This document shows, in pieces, positions 31,448 to 42,939 of a stretch of DNA of 64,000 nucleotides. The notes under the pieces are model-generated. The model searched no databases. It had not been told where the DNA came from and saw nothing but the letters and a program-made list of their open reading frames with translations. The DNA comes from Amborella trichopoda. Taxonomy: Eukaryota; Streptophyta; Magnoliopsida; Amborellales; Amborellaceae. The translations under genes and the position numbers were made by a program. Position 1 is the stretch's first letter. Every line of letters begins with the position of its first letter. The DNA lies in contig NW_006499776.1 of assembly GCF_000471905.2 (NCBI RefSeq), positions 3,584,414-3,648,413 of the forward strand, read 5' to 3'.

Positions 31448-31560
31448 CACCTGACGTGCCCATATTGTGGGAAGGACAATCACTCTACGACTAAGTGCTG
31501 AAGAAGGGCAGGAGCATGTTTCAGATGTGGCAAGCCTGGCCACCTGATCAAAGACTGTCT
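31448..31560 (+). pseudogene. Gag zinc knuckles (element B)
   Basis: Two CX2CX4HX4C motifs in the gag frame: CPYCGKDNHSTTKC (31457-31498) and CFRCGKPGHLIKDC (31517-31558), separated by an in-frame TGA (31499-31501). They would bind RNA. All Cys and His ligands are kept although the frame has stops before and between them. Confidence 0.88.
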
Positions 31561-32284
31561 GGCAAAGGGACTAGAAAGCCGACCGAAGACTCAAGGTCGG
31601 GTATTTTCTCTCACAGAACGAGAAGCCAAGGCGTCTTCTTATGTAACCCAAGTTATGCTTTTTGTTTGTGGCATGGAAGCTAAAATTCTGATTGACCCTG
31701 GATCTTCGCACTCTTTTGTTGCAGCTTACTTTGCATGCCACATACATGTTAGAGTTGCACTTCTTGACTGGACATTGGTAGTATGCATACCTATGGTGAA
31801 ATCTATAGAAATGGATATTGTTTAGAAACATTGTGGAGTCTTTCTTGAAGGATGTGACTTACCTATATACTTGATACTATTTGACATTCAAGATTTTGAT
31901 GTTATTTTGGGCATGGACTGGTTGTCTACACATTATGCTATACTAAATTACTATGATAAAACTGTAACCTTTAAACGCTCAAATCAGGCTGAGTTGAACT
32001 TTAAGGGCATTAAGGATGGCTCCCCTTTGCACCTTATTTCAGCCTTTCAGGCTTCTTGTCTGTTGGCCAAAAGATGTGTTGGGTATTTGGCTTATGTAGT
32101 AAAGAATCGAGATGTCCAGTTCAAGTTAAAAGAGATACCAGTGGTGAGGGAATATCCTGAAGTTTTTTCTGAGGATTTGACCTCTTTACCTCCAGTTAGG
32201 GAGGTAAAATTTGAGATAGATGTGGTCCCATGCACTACTACCATCTCTAAAGCCCCTTATAGGATGGCCCCTGCCGAATTATAG
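31561..32284 (+). pseudogene. Aspartic protease and linker (element B)
   Basis: Same frame as gag. ILIDPGSSHSF (from about 31688) holds the catalytic Asp in the DPGS form common in this branch. An in-frame TAG (around 31824) follows. Then come FDIQDFDVILGMDWL and HYAILNYYDKTVTF, the second half of the protease fold. The end, DLTSLPPVREVKFEIDVVPC, is the start of the RT region. The protease would cut the polyprotein. Confidence 0.83.
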
Positions 32285-32985
32285 GAGTTGAAGGAACAAC
32301 TACAGGATTTCTTGAAAAAGACGTTTATTCGACCCAGTGTGTCACCTTGGGGTGCACTGATCCTATTTGTGAAAGGAAAGATGGTTCTTTAAGGTTTTGT
32401 ATAAACTATAGACAGCTGAACCAGGTCATTGTAAAGAATAAGTATCCCATGCCTAAAATTGATGACCTTTTTTACCAGCTTCAAGGGGACCAAGTATTTT
32501 ATAAGATTGATCTTCGGTCAGGCTATCATCAATTGTGGGTCAAGGAAGAAGAAGTCCCTAAGACCGCATTCAGGACCCAATATGGCCACTATAAGTTCTT
32601 GGTAATGCCATTTGGGTTGCCCAATGCCCCGACTCTCTTTATGGATTTGATGAATAGATTTTTTAGACCCTTTCTGCATGATTTTGTGGTGGTCTTTATA
32701 GATGATATTTTGATATATTCAAGGAACCTGGAAGAGCATGTGCAGCACTTAAGAATGGTCCTCCAGACTCTAAAGGCAAAGAAGTTGTATGCTAAGTTGG
32801 GGAAGAGCAAGTTTTGTCTTCTAAGCGTGGCCTTCCTTGGGCACATTATTTTTAAGGATGGGGTCAAAGTTAACCCATGTAAAATTGAAGCCGTACTCAG
32901 GTGGGGAGGATCAACAAATGTCACAGAGGTCAGCAGTTTTCTAGGACTACCAGGATATTATATGCGCTTCATAGAAGGGTTCTGA
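32285..32985 (+). pseudogene. Reverse transcriptase (element B)
   Basis: It begins in the gag/protease frame after a TAG at 32282-32284 and shifts frame near 32365. Frame +1 then runs open: [69 protein letters not shown], and the catalytic FIDDILIYS at 32695-32721. [20 protein letters not shown] follows, ending at TGA 32983-32985. Nearly all RT motifs survive, so the element is not ancient, but frameshift and stops disable it. Confidence 0.88.
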
Positions 32986-33475
32986 AAGATAGCACGCCCT
33001 TGACTCGCTTAACCCATAAAGACGTGAAGTTTGTGTGGTCAGATAATTGTGAGATAAGTTTTCAAGAACTGAAGAAGAGACTGACTACAGCCCTGATACT
33101 GTCCTTAACTAAAGGGATTGAGGATTTTGTGGTTATACTGACGCCTCTCATAAAGGGCTTGGATGTGTACTGATGCAACGAGGGAAAGTCATAGAGTATG
33201 CCTCCAGACAATTAAAGCCCCACGAGCAAACTTACCTAACTCATGACTTGGAACTCGTGGCTATAGTGTTTGCCTTGAAAATCTGGAGACATTACCTCTA
33301 TAGGGCCCAATTTAAGGTATTTACATATCATAAGAGCCTCAAGTATCTATTTTCTTAAAAGGAGTTAAACATGAGGCAGAGAAGATGGATGGATTTATTA
33401 AATGACTATGACTGTACCATCAACTACTAATCGGGCAAGACCAATGTAGTAGCAGATGCTTTAAGCAACAACATG
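32986..33475 (+). pseudogene. RNase H (element B)
   Basis: Continues in frame +3 (LTRLTHKDVKFVW), then +2 from 33173. [20 protein letters not shown] and [18 protein letters not shown] are typical. KTNVVADALSNN marks the domain end. The first acidic catalytic segment near 33130-33160 is damaged by a frame change. Stops occur at 33171, 33356 and 33428. Confidence 0.82.
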
Positions 33476-34600
33476 GTATCAGTGGCACACCTATTGATTC
33501 AAGAGATGAAATTATTAGAAGATATAGTGGAGTGGCACCCAACCCTACCCCCTAGTGATGGGGTAGGAATGACTGCTTATATGAGGATGGAGCCCTAGCT
33601 CTTTCAACAAATATGAATGGCACAAAAGGAAGATCCCCAACTTATGAAAATTCTAGAAGAAATAAAGCTGGGAAGAAAGGATGACTTCTCTGTTACCAGT
33701 GATGATCTGTTGAGCTTTAAGGATCGAGTATGTGTTTCGAATGATAAAAGTGTGAAGCGGGTTATTTTGAAGGAAGCACACCACTCCTGTTATATTGTAC
33801 ACCCAGGGAGTACTAAGATGTATCAAGACCTGATGAAAACTTTATGGTGAAATGACATGAAAAGGAAAGTGACATGATTTGTCCATAAGTGCTTGACATG
33901 CCAGCAAGTGAAAGTTGAGCATTAGACACCTGCCAGACTATTGCAACCCTTGCCCATGCCAGAATGGAAGTGGGAACACATTATAATGGATTTTGTCTTT
34001 GGCTTACCGAGAACAAGTGTTGGGCATGATAGCATTTGGTTCATTATGGACCGGCTGACTAAAGCTGCTCACTTCTTACCAGTCCGCACAACATGTACTT
34101 TGAATAAATGGCTCAGTTATACATTAAAGAAATTGTAAGGTTGCATAAAATACCTATCAGCATCGTGTCCGATAAAGACACTAGATTTACTTCGAGATTT
34201 TGGAATGGTTTGCAATCAGTTTTGGGGATAAGACTTACTTTTAACACTGCTTTCCACCCCCAGACTGATGGGCAGTCAGAAAGGACTGTTTAGACCCTGG
34301 AGGATATGTTAAGGGCTTGTGTTACTGATTTCAAAGGAAGATGGGATGATCATCTATCTCTGATAGAATTTGTTATAACAACAGCTTCCAAGCCAGTATT
34401 CAAATGACACCTTTTGAAGCCTTGTATGGGAGGAAGTGTAAACCACCTATCTGTTGGGATGAGGTTGGTGAAAGGAGACTCTTGGGGCCAAAAATTGTTC
34501 AAGCGACCTCAGAAAAGATTGCCTTGGTTTGAGAGAGACTTAAGACTGCTCGGAGTAGGCAAAAGAGTTACGCTGACAATCGGAGGAGAGACCTCGAGTT
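33476..34600 (+). pseudogene. Integrase (element B)
   Basis: Zinc-binding part around HSCYIVHPGSTKMYQDL and KCLTCQQ, then the core: Asp in IIMDFVFGLP (33989-33991), Asp in IVSDKDTRF (34171-34173) and Glu in GQSERTV (34279-34281). All three catalytic residues are kept, unlike element A. The frame changes from +2 to +1 near 34100 and +1 to +3 near 34410-34600; stops at 33848, 33878, 33923 and 34291. It would insert the cDNA. Confidence 0.85.
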
Positions 34601-35104
34601 TGAGGTGGGTGATCGAGTATTCTTGAAGGTATCACCAACAAAGGGTATTATGAGAGTTGATAATAAAGGAAAATTGAGCCCACTATTCATTGGACCATTT
34701 GAAGTTTTGGAAAGAGTTGGGAGTATGGCTTATCGACTTGCCTACCACCTGAGTTGGCGAGTATTCATGATATGTTTCATGTATCACTGTTAAGGAAATA
34801 TCAGTTGGACCCATCCCATGTTTTGAAGTATAAGTCAATTCTGATTAGGGAAGATTTGACCTATTTTGAGCAATCGGTTGAAATACTGGACAGAAGGTTG
34901 CAGGTGTTGTGCCATAAAGAAATTCTTCTTGTCCGTATTTTATGGAAATATCATTCAAAGGAAGAATCAACCTATGAACAAGAGAATGAGATCCGAGATA
35001 AGTACCTCCATTTATTTGGCCAACTGAGACATGATTTTGGGGGCAAAATCCTAATTAAGGGGGGGGGGAATGATGTAACGACCCAAACTTTCTCGGCCAG
35101 ATAG
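34601..35104 (+). pseudogene. Integrase C-terminal region with chromodomain (element B)
   Basis: GDRVFLKVSPTKGI and GKLSPLFIGPFEVLERVG are the usual post-core integrase segment. After another frame change come SIHDMFHVSLLRKYQLDPSH and the chromodomain-like VRILWKYHSKEESTYEQE followed by KYLHLF. In chromoviruses this domain is thought to guide insertion to marked chromatin. The frame runs on through the polypurine tract into the LTR and stops at 35104. Confidence 0.82.
35057..35070 (+). other. Polypurine tract (element B)
   Basis: AAGGGGGGGGGGAA, three bases (TGA) before the LTR start TGTAACGACC at 35074. Confidence 0.88.
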
Positions 35105-36482
35105 AGTGCACGATGGGATAAGGAGGGAAGCATGCTGCAATAAGTGTGCGCGACAGTGGGCACGCACGGCAGTAAGAAAGAGGAAGAGAGGAGACGCCCA
35201 CAACAATAAGCATGCACGGCAGTGGGCGGACACAACAGTAAGAAAGAGGAATAGAAGAGACGCACGCAACAGTAAGCCTGCGCGACAATGGGCACACACA
35301 ATAGTAAGAAAGAGGAAGAGAGGAGATGCGCGTGGCAGTAAGCATGCGCGACAGTGGGCGCGCACAGCAGTAAGAAAGAGGAAGAGAGAAGCTGCGTGTA
35401 GCAGTAAGCGTGCGCAGCAGTGGGTGTGCGATATTAAGAGAAAGAAGAGGGAGTGAGCACGCAACAGTGAGAAAGAAGTAGAGAAGAATGCCGTCGTGCG
35501 TGATGTCGTCGCGCCTAGGCATGGCCAATGGTTCACACCTGCCTGCTGCCACTTTTAGGGTAGAATGACATTAAGGTTGCCACTTGGCAAGCCCAAGATT
35601 CCACCTCCCATGTGAGAGAATACAAAAGCCCCTTCTCTCCCTTTGCTTCACGTTTTGGAACCCATCCTTCCCTCTTGAATCACTAAACTCTAGCCCCCTT
35701 TGAGCCTTGTGGGAGAACTTAGAGTGAAGAGTGGGTGGACTGTTTGAGGAGCTTGTTAGTGAGCTATGCGAGGGATTGAGAGTGCCATTGCACTCAAGGT
35801 ATGTGGATCAACACCTTGAATGTTCTTAATTATAAAAGCATGAAATTTAAGTATGAGTTTCTATGAATTATGAAAAGAAAAAGATGCCTACATGCTCTGT
35901 TTTTCAAGGAATTAGGCCTTTCTTTACATGATATGATGAGCACTGAAATCCTTCTTGATTTCCTTGAAAATTTGTAGGATGGTGTTCCTATGCATACAAA
36001 TTAGGAAGAAAGAGGTTTCATATTGAAATACAGTATAAATTAAGAATTATTGACTGTTCTTTGGGGTATGTTATGAGAACGCGGTGCAATTTCAGGGAAT
36101 TTACATATTCATGTGATGAACTTTGGACTAACAAAATGATGTCCAAATGGCTCCAAATTTCCTCCATTTGAAAGATATATGTGCCTAATACGATTTTCCT
36201 ATTTAAATGTTGTTCAAATTCTTAATAAATGAGGATTTATGCTTCAATTTGTGAAAGTGTGTCACTGTTAGCAGATTTCACTGAAATTCAAATTTGTTGC
36301 CTCTATTGTCATGAGATTTTGACTAACTAAATGGAGTCAAATTTCTTTCAAACCACTTCCATTTAAAAGATATGTGTGTTTACTTAACGTTTCATGTTGA
36401 AATCATTTCAAAATACCCTCTAGATTGAAAATTATGCCCCTTGTGAACCCCAAACTTTTATTATGAATTATGCAAACGTTAT
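35074..36482 (+). mobile_element. 3' LTR of element B, interrupted
   Basis: It starts TGTAACGACC, the inverse of the LTR end GGTCGTGACA. It matches the 5' LTR with visible divergence and lacks the remaining 1.5 kb or so because element C begins at 36483. The last five bases before C are GTTAT. The match to the 5' LTR stops exactly there (TGCAAACGTTAT in both). Confidence 0.85.
35110..35440. repeat. Minisatellite of LTR B (CGACAGTGGGCACGCACGGC)
   Basis: Five or six units of about 58 bp: GCATGCGCGACAGTGGGC, GCGCACGGCAGTAAG, AAAGAGGAAGAGAGGAGACG. Fewer units exist in the 5' LTR (27470-27600), so copy number changed since insertion. Open frames on both strands are repeat by-products. Confidence 0.8.
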
Positions 36483-36871
36483 TGTTTGAACACATTTTTT
36501 AGCACCTTGTGTTCCTATGCGGAATAAAAGAGAAGCCAGTCAATAAAACCTTAACGTATAGTGGAATTCTCGATAGTCTCAGAATTTCCCCAGAAAGGGT
36601 CAGAATCTTCCAAAGCACTCCTAAAGGCCACCTACCAAGTTTCGTCTCAATCCGACATGTCTAAGGCCATGCAGCCAAATAAAAAATTTAGGAAATATCA
36701 GCCTCTAGCACCCTGAAACAGACCCCATAACTAAAAATATATTTTCGATGAGTAAAACAGCTATGGGACCACTTTCATTATATCTGGTACAGTTGAAAAC
36801 CCCAATGGGTCAAGTTTCAGCTTAATCAGCTATTCCAAGACAAAGTAATGGGTTAAACATTAAAAAAGCGT

Positions 36872-36898
36872 AGGCCGCACGCTATTCTCGTGCGGCCT
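36872..36898. repeat. Perfect hairpin AGGCCGCACG/CGTGCGGCCT in LTR C
   Basis: Ten-base arms (36872-36881, 36889-36898) around CTATTCT. The equivalent in LTR G (about 44214-44240) and in H (about 10918-10950) is recognisable but mispaired. Confidence 0.85.
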
Positions 36899-37797
36899 CC
36901 CTACACCAATCGCCATTAATGGAAGCTGATGTGTACAGTCCCAAGCAGCAACTTAAAAGACCCGTATCTCACTCTTTTTGAGTTGGATCGCTCTCAAATT
37001 TGATGAGCGTGTTCGTCTCATCAAGATGAGCGTTTTGATATGTGGCACGACCCGTGACGATACCCGAGCAGGGACAAAACCTAGAGAGAAGTTGATGATT
37101 TGTGAAGATAGTTGCAAAAAATTCAGCAGCAGCACGCTGCACTTGAGTGGCCATATCACGATGCTCGCTTACCCGATCAACGCTACACCAATTGCATTAT
37201 GTACATAAGGTCTAGGGCTATCTTTGGCCTGAACTCCGCGGACGATGAACGGTTGGATTCAGCACACGAATGTGTCAAAGTTTCTGTAGATTTCGGCCGC
37301 TAGATTTTTAGATTCTGGCAAAAGCCCAAGATGACAAAATCTTCATCCGGGCATGAAATCAAGCTGCATTCGTTGCAACGTGATCGCGACGACGTGCTTA
37401 GTGTAATCCAACAAAGAAATCAAAGAAAAACATCAAGAAACAAGCACACTATAGATAAGAAGTTTTCAAGATCTATACAAATTTTGAGTCGCATGATTGT
37501 GGCCTAAAAACATGATCCATGCCTCGAACTTGGTATCAAATCGATCGTCACACCGAGCACGATAAGAAAGCAATCATCTTTCGGCCCAATGGACGTCAGA
37601 GAGATCTCAAATCATCCATGGAAGATCACGCAAGTTCTAGGGCAGCAGCAGCGACTGTTTTGAAATTTCATCTATTGTTGAGCACAGGCAAACAGTCCTT
37701 TTGCACCCAATTTTAGATTTTTTTTTAATTCAATTAAATTTTAATTATCATCAATTTAGGTATTTTTTAGGCGTACACCCATGTTTGGGCCCAATTC

Positions 37798-37803
37798 TAT
37801 AAG
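37798..37803 (+). promoter_or_regulatory. Degenerate TATA box of LTR C
   Basis: TATAAG after GCCCAATTC, where LTR G has TATATAAA in the same context. Confidence 0.45.
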
Positions 37804-37949
37804 TACATGCAAAACACAATTGTTATAAAACCCTTGATTTTTCAATACTCATCAATAAAATTTGAGAGTTTTCACGTTCAAATTGTGGGTTCCTCTTGGA
37901 GAGAGAAAGGAGAGAGAATAAAAAGTCCAGAACCGTTTGGTGGAGGTTA

Positions 37950-38430
37950 TTTTCTCTCTCATCCTCTCATCTCTCTCCTCTTCTCATCTATCTCTTTCTC
38001 TCTCCATCTCTATCTCTATCTTTCTCTTTCCTCTTCTCATCTCTCTCTTTTTCTCTCCTTCTCTCATCTCTCTCTTTCTCTCTCCTCTTCTCATTTATCT
38101 CTTTCTCTCTCTCCATCTCTATCTCTCTTTCTCTCTCCTCTCATCTCTCTCTTTCTCTCTCCTACTCTCATCTCTCTTTCTCTCCTCCTTTCATTTCTCT
38201 CTTTCTCTCCTCCTCATCTCATCTCTCTCTTTCTATCTCCTCTTCTATCATATCTCTTTCTTTCTTTTCATCTCTATCTCTCTTTCTCTCTCCTCTCGTC
38301 TATATCTCTCTTTCCTTTTCCTTCTCTAATCTTCTTTATCCACTTTCCTTCTCTCTCTTCTGTCTCTCCTTTCTTTCTTCTTCACTTTCCTTCTCTCTCC
38401 TTATTCTTTCTCTTTCCTCTCTCTTTTCAT
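37950..38430. repeat. Polypyrimidine tract of LTR C
   Basis: About 480 bp almost wholly C/T, built of CTCTCTCTTT and CTCATCTCTCTCTTTCTC units. It leaves all three forward frames open for up to 222 codons of Ser/Leu/Phe-rich sequence, which I do not regard as a gene. Such tracts can form triplex (H-form) DNA. Confidence 0.9.
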
Positions 38431-38519
38431 GCATGGCGGAGCCTGTCGCTTGACGTGATGTATTCTTGTTTCTAGGACCTAAACAATGACCGGGGTCATA
38501 ACCCGAGTGGTGAGCCAGG

Positions 38520-39260
38520 CCTTTGTCAAAGTTCATCTTATTCCCCAATGTCATAGACGACGGAAGCTCATCGCCATCCATGTTTTCTCTCTTACAATTC
38601 TTGTGTCATGAATGGTGGAAGATCATCGCCGTCCATGTTTTCTCTCTTATTCCCCTGTGTCATGGATGGTGGAACCTCATCACCGTCCATGTTTTCTCTA
38701 TCTTCCAATTCCTGTGTCATGGACGGCAGAAGCTCATCATCGTCCATATTTTCTCTCTCTTATTCCCTTGTGTCATAGATGGTAGAAGCTCATCACTATC
38801 CATGTCTTCTCTCTCTTCTAATTCTTATGTCATGGACGGCAGAAACTCATCATCATCTGTGCTTTCTCTTTCCTCTTCCCTCCTTTGTCATGGACGGTGG
38901 AAGCTCATCGCTGTCTATTTTTTCACTCTCTTCAATTCTTTATCATGGACGATGGAAGCTTATCGTCGTCCATGTCTTCTCTCTCTTTTGATTACTCTGT
39001 CATGGACATGGAAGCTCATCGTTGTCCATGTTTTATCTCTCTTCACTTCTCCGTCATGGACAACGGATGCTCATCATCGTCCATGTCTTCTCTCTCTTTT
39101 GATTCCTTTGTCATGGACGGCAGAAGCTCATCGCCGTCCATATTTTCTCTCTCTTCGCTTCTTTGTTATGGATGGCTGATGCTCATCATCGTCCATGTCT
39201 TCTCTCTCTTCTCAATCCTCTGTCATGGACAACGGAAGTTCATTGCTGCCCATGTTCCCC
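38520..39260. repeat. Minisatellite of ATGGACGGC/GCCGTCCAT hairpins
   Basis: About 12 units of 55-65 bp: CATGGACGGC, loop AGAAGCTCATC, GCCGTCCATG, then a TTTTCTCTCTCTT linker. One good unit has arms 39113-39121 and 39133-39141. Arms vary among units (GACGGT, GACAAC, GACATG), with pairing kept in some and lost in others. Long open frames here are by-products. Confidence 0.88.
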
Positions 39261-40134
39261 TCTCTCCTTTCTTCCTCTTTCTTCTTTCTTCTTCCCCCTT
39301 CCCTCTTCTTTCTTACTGTTCCTTTCTTCTTCTTTTCCTCTCTCTCTCTCTCTCTTTCCTTGCTTTTTCTTACATGCATGACTTCGGTAGTATCATGCAT
39401 GTGTTTCCCTCTCTCTTTATTTTCTCTCTTCTCTTCTTTCTCCCTCGTTTGATCAAGGGAGGCTAAGTCAAGCACTGCCATAATAGTTTCATCGTCTAAC
39501 AGTACTGTCACTGTGCCGGTTTTAGTTATTGTGCCCGCCTTAATATCATGATAGGCTAACCATCATGCTTGGTCTGTCGATGATCGTTCTGTCGTCCAGT
39601 AGTATTGTCATTGTGCCAGTCTAGTTACCATGTCCGTCTTGCTACTGCGACAAGTCAATCACTTGCCAGTCTAGCTATTGTGTTCGTCTAGCCACCTAGT
39701 CAAATTCTTATCTTCCCCATTCTTCTATTTTCTCTTTTCTTCTTTTTTCATCTATTCTCTTCCCCTTTGAATGTGCATGACTATGTGCATTCGCCTAAAG
39801 ACAAGGAGGGATCACTTGACCCGCTTGTCTTGTAAATTAACCATGTGTGTGTGATTGCAAAAATTGGAGAGTACAAGCCAAGGGAGGCGCTTTCAAACCA
39901 GTTTAACAACTGGCGGGACTTTCTTCATGATCTAAGAGGACACTCATGCGAGCCAGCTTGAGTAAGTCCCGAACTTGCCTTAAATTCCTCTCTCATCAGT
40001 TCGTATACCTATCCTCGCTCCTTTGCGAGGTTCTCGAGAGAGTGATCTCAAAGTCCCGGGTTCCCCCGAAACCTGAGACACGTACTGTCAGATCATCACG
40101 ATCCGAAGGGCGAGATCGAGGCACCTAACCAGCT

Positions 40135-40153
40135 TGGTGACTCCACTGGGGAC
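40135..40153 (+). other. Primer-binding site (element C)
   Basis: TGGTGACTCCACTGGGGAC starts three bases after the LTR end CTAACCA. The same motif, nearly identical, lies at E's LTR. It resembles the primer sites of Tat/Ogre elements, reported to use tRNA-Arg; I have not checked the tRNA. Confidence 0.75.
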
Positions 40154-42084
40154 TTACTACCCCTTCGTCGGATTTCTCTTGTTTGGCTAGTTTCTCCTTT
40201 TATTTTTTCGTTTTCACGCACCACATGGTTTTTAGGTTCTTTAACCTCTTTATCCGGATCGGGGATTTTCTAATCCTCAGATTCATGAGCGTGCCCTAAG
40301 AAGAAGTTCCTCGAACTTCATTCCCAACCTTCCTTTTGAGCAAAGACCCAGTGTCTAGCTCCCAAGTCTTAACCTGGATAGGCGTGAGGAGGGACATAAA
40401 GGTCCTTATCTCCCCATCTCTTCGCCCTTGTGGAACTTCTGCCAAGGTATCTGTTGCCACTCACGGCATGCACCCTGCCACCGGCAAGTCACTTATCGGT
40501 CGTATTGCCTAGGTACATCAGAAGTCCGCCAAGTCCCTTTTTGTAAAAGGCAAGAAAGTTGTCATTGTTTATGAGGGTCGCTGCAAGGCTTCCCCCCACA
40601 TTTCTGCACCACCATGAGTCTCTACCCTTAGAGGCTCGGCACATCAAGGCCGAGACCCTTGGGCCTCCACCTCTCACACACACCATAAGTCTTGTGGGTC
40701 ATCCACTCGAGCCATACCTCGGGTTAACCCTTATGTTACCTCGGGTTAACCCTTATGTTACCTCGAGCCAACGTCCAGGATCAAGCCTCCTAAGGCTAGG
40801 TCCTGGACACATTATGCATATCTATCCCACTGCTCGAGGCAACACCATTGCTATGCCAACATAAGCACACAGGAGATGACTCCTTCGTTCTCCCACTCAT
40901 CACACATTAGCACACCCTGTAAGGAGCAAGCTTCCACCTTTTCTCTTACAAACACTTGATGGTAATTCTTGGCCTCCTAAGGCCAGACCACTTGTTCGAG
41001 CCCGGGTTGACCCTAAGGTCACCCGTGATCCTTCTTTAAGGGCCGCACATGCATCGCCATCACAGACAGCCCCTCACTCCCGACTCAGGGTTCCTCATGG
41101 GTCAACCCTTCTTCTGTGTGCCCCTCCTCTTTTGGGCAAGCACCTCCAGCTCTGCTACTCGAAGACCTTTCCCAAGAGTCCCATCTTGAACCAGCCCCAT
41201 CAATTTGGTCATATCTTTGTAGCCCATAAGAGAGCTCGAGGTAAAGACCTAATGGGAGATCAAGTCCTTCATCCTCCCCGGCGTAGGATGACCCCAGTTC
41301 CTGGCCCACACCCGTTGCTTCACCTAATGGAAACAGCTCTTCCATGTACAAGAAGAGCCAACCAGCTGCAGACTCGATCGTTGTTCTGACATGAGGTTGA
41401 TCAAAACCTCAAAGCTAAACGCGATAGGGGTCTGCAAAGTTTTACTCGGGAAGCAACCAAGATTGTCGGAGCAACCTGCTCTGATGACCCACTTCATCAG
41501 AATCCCTTCTACCCTCTTTAGATGACAAAGCTTGAAGAAGAAGTCCATGAACCCTACACTATGGTTAGTGTCATAGAAGATAACCTAGCCACTCAGCAGC
41601 CACAGTCCCAAGGCCGTCGAGAACCAGTCCTCACGTGATCCGCATATAAGACTCGAGTCCAGTCGGGGCATGCTGACCCCTTGCTGACTGATCTGCCACA
41701 TACGACCTATCAAGCCCAGAAGCCCTCAACTGCAACTAAGGCTAACCTCCCTGGAGAAACAGATAGCGTAATGGTCGAAAACGAGCCTGACGACTCTCAA
41801 GAAGAGCGCAAGAGTAAATTTGAAGACATGGTGCATGCAATATGGAGAAGATTGATCGCATAGATGCCACATGAGAATCAGCTAACCATGAGGCCAATTC
41901 CCATCACTCAGATGATGAACCTCCATGGCAACCCCTTCCCTCTGCCTCATAGGACAATTCTATCCCTCACCCCGTCTCACAGGCAGACATCAATGCTATG
42001 GTGACTCATAGCCTAAAGACAAACAAATCTCGGGAATACAGGGTGCAATGCCTTATCAAAAGTTGTACCCTTGATACATTAACC
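40154..42084 (+). other. Leader / upstream coding region of element C, decayed
   Basis: The region between primer site and gag. It has short open frames only, for example 41681-41863 (acidic, ending FEDMVHAIWRRLIA). A direct repeat TACCTCGGGTTAACCCTTATG occurs at about 40720-40760. In this position element E has a longer ORF; no similarity was obvious by eye. Confidence 0.45.
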
Positions 42085-42580
42085 AGGTGCCATTTCTCTT
42101 AGACTATAAGAAAGGCAAGTTTTCCCTGTTTAATAGAACCACATCCCCGAACCAACATATCGCCCACTTCTAAGCAGTGTGTCGAGTGACAGCGATAGAT
42201 GGCAGACTCCTTCTCCGTCAGTTTTTTGGAACCATTGATGGCTCGGCTTTCCAATGGTATGCTCGACTTCCCCCAAACTCAGTGCATACTTGGCAGGAAA
42301 TGGAGAAATTGTTCCACCAGTACTTCTACAAGGTCAAGAGAGAGGTCCAAACCATCGAGCTTCTCACCTTGACCTAAGATCCCGATGAGCCTGTGGACCA
42401 ATTCATATCAAGGTGGAGAGATTGGGTCGCTCACCATCTCAATCCCATGCCTGTGAATGAAGCACTTCAAACCTGTGTGCGAAACATGCGACCTGAAATT
42501 TCTCTACATGTTGAGGCCTCCAATCCGACCTCCATGTCAGAGCTGATATCTAAATCGGTCGTATAGAAACCCTATCACGC
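42085..42580 (+). pseudogene. Gag, capsid region (element C)
   Basis: Frame +3 with stops near 42172, 42375 and 42565. RQFFGTIDGSAFQWYARLPP, TWQEMEKLFHQYFYKVKREV and FISRWRDWVAHHLNPMPVNE match the retrotransposon Gag domain and parallel element E's Gag (QQFMGTLTGAAFKWYSWLLP). It is disabled by the stops. Confidence 0.8.
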
Positions 42581-42939
42581 CACCATGGCGGGTCACAACA
42601 ACAGTCTGCAAGCTCAGGGAACAATCGGGGCAACGGTAGCTCTCAGACCAATACCCGAGGCAACCAACAGAAAGGAGTGATCAGTGCGGCCGTCACCATA
42701 AGCGACCCAAAGAAGGCTCCCTCTCAGACTTTGGACCTATCCAAAGGGGTAAGCACAACAAAGACAGCGCCTCAGGTAGGCAAGCAACAACAGTTGTACA
42801 ACCGAGTACCTCTACCTATGAACCTTAATCGAGATGATTATTGAACCAGGCATAGGAACAAGGTCTACCCCTTTGAAAAAGAATGGGTCATTGCACTACT
42901 TCGATTATTACTGGAACAGAACATGATCGAGCTCCTAGA

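Larger units (their letters stand above)
27390..36482 (+). mobile_element. Element B: Tekay/Del-like chromovirus (Ty3/gypsy)
   Basis: Order: 5' LTR, initiator-Met-type primer site, gag with two zinc knuckles, protease, reverse transcriptase, RNase H, integrase, chromodomain, polypurine tract, 3' LTR. A C-terminal chromodomain and LTR ends TGTAACGACC / GGTCGTGACA fit the Tekay (Del) branch of chromoviruses. It is broken by stops and at least four frame changes. Its left LTR lies in F's LTR; its right LTR is interrupted at 36483 by element C, so the rest is outside the window. Confidence 0.85.
36483..40131 (+). mobile_element. 5' LTR of element C
   Basis: 3649 bp, from TGTTTGAACAC to GCACCTAACCA. 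It contains a GC-rich hairpin, TATA-like box, CT tract, GACGG minisatellite and the conserved 3' module (39870-40131). The first kilobase aligns by eye with LTRs G, H and E with substantial divergence. From 39260 to 39860 is CT-rich then mixed sequence without genes. Confidence 0.85.

Noticed and set aside
37807-38475. Open frames of 222, 185 and 130 codons in all three forward frames
   Set aside because: Polypyrimidine tract with few possible stop codons; Ser/Leu/Phe-only products.
38523-39466. Open frames of 218 and 193 codons
   Set aside because: They follow the 60-bp hairpin minisatellite of LTR C and repeat with it.
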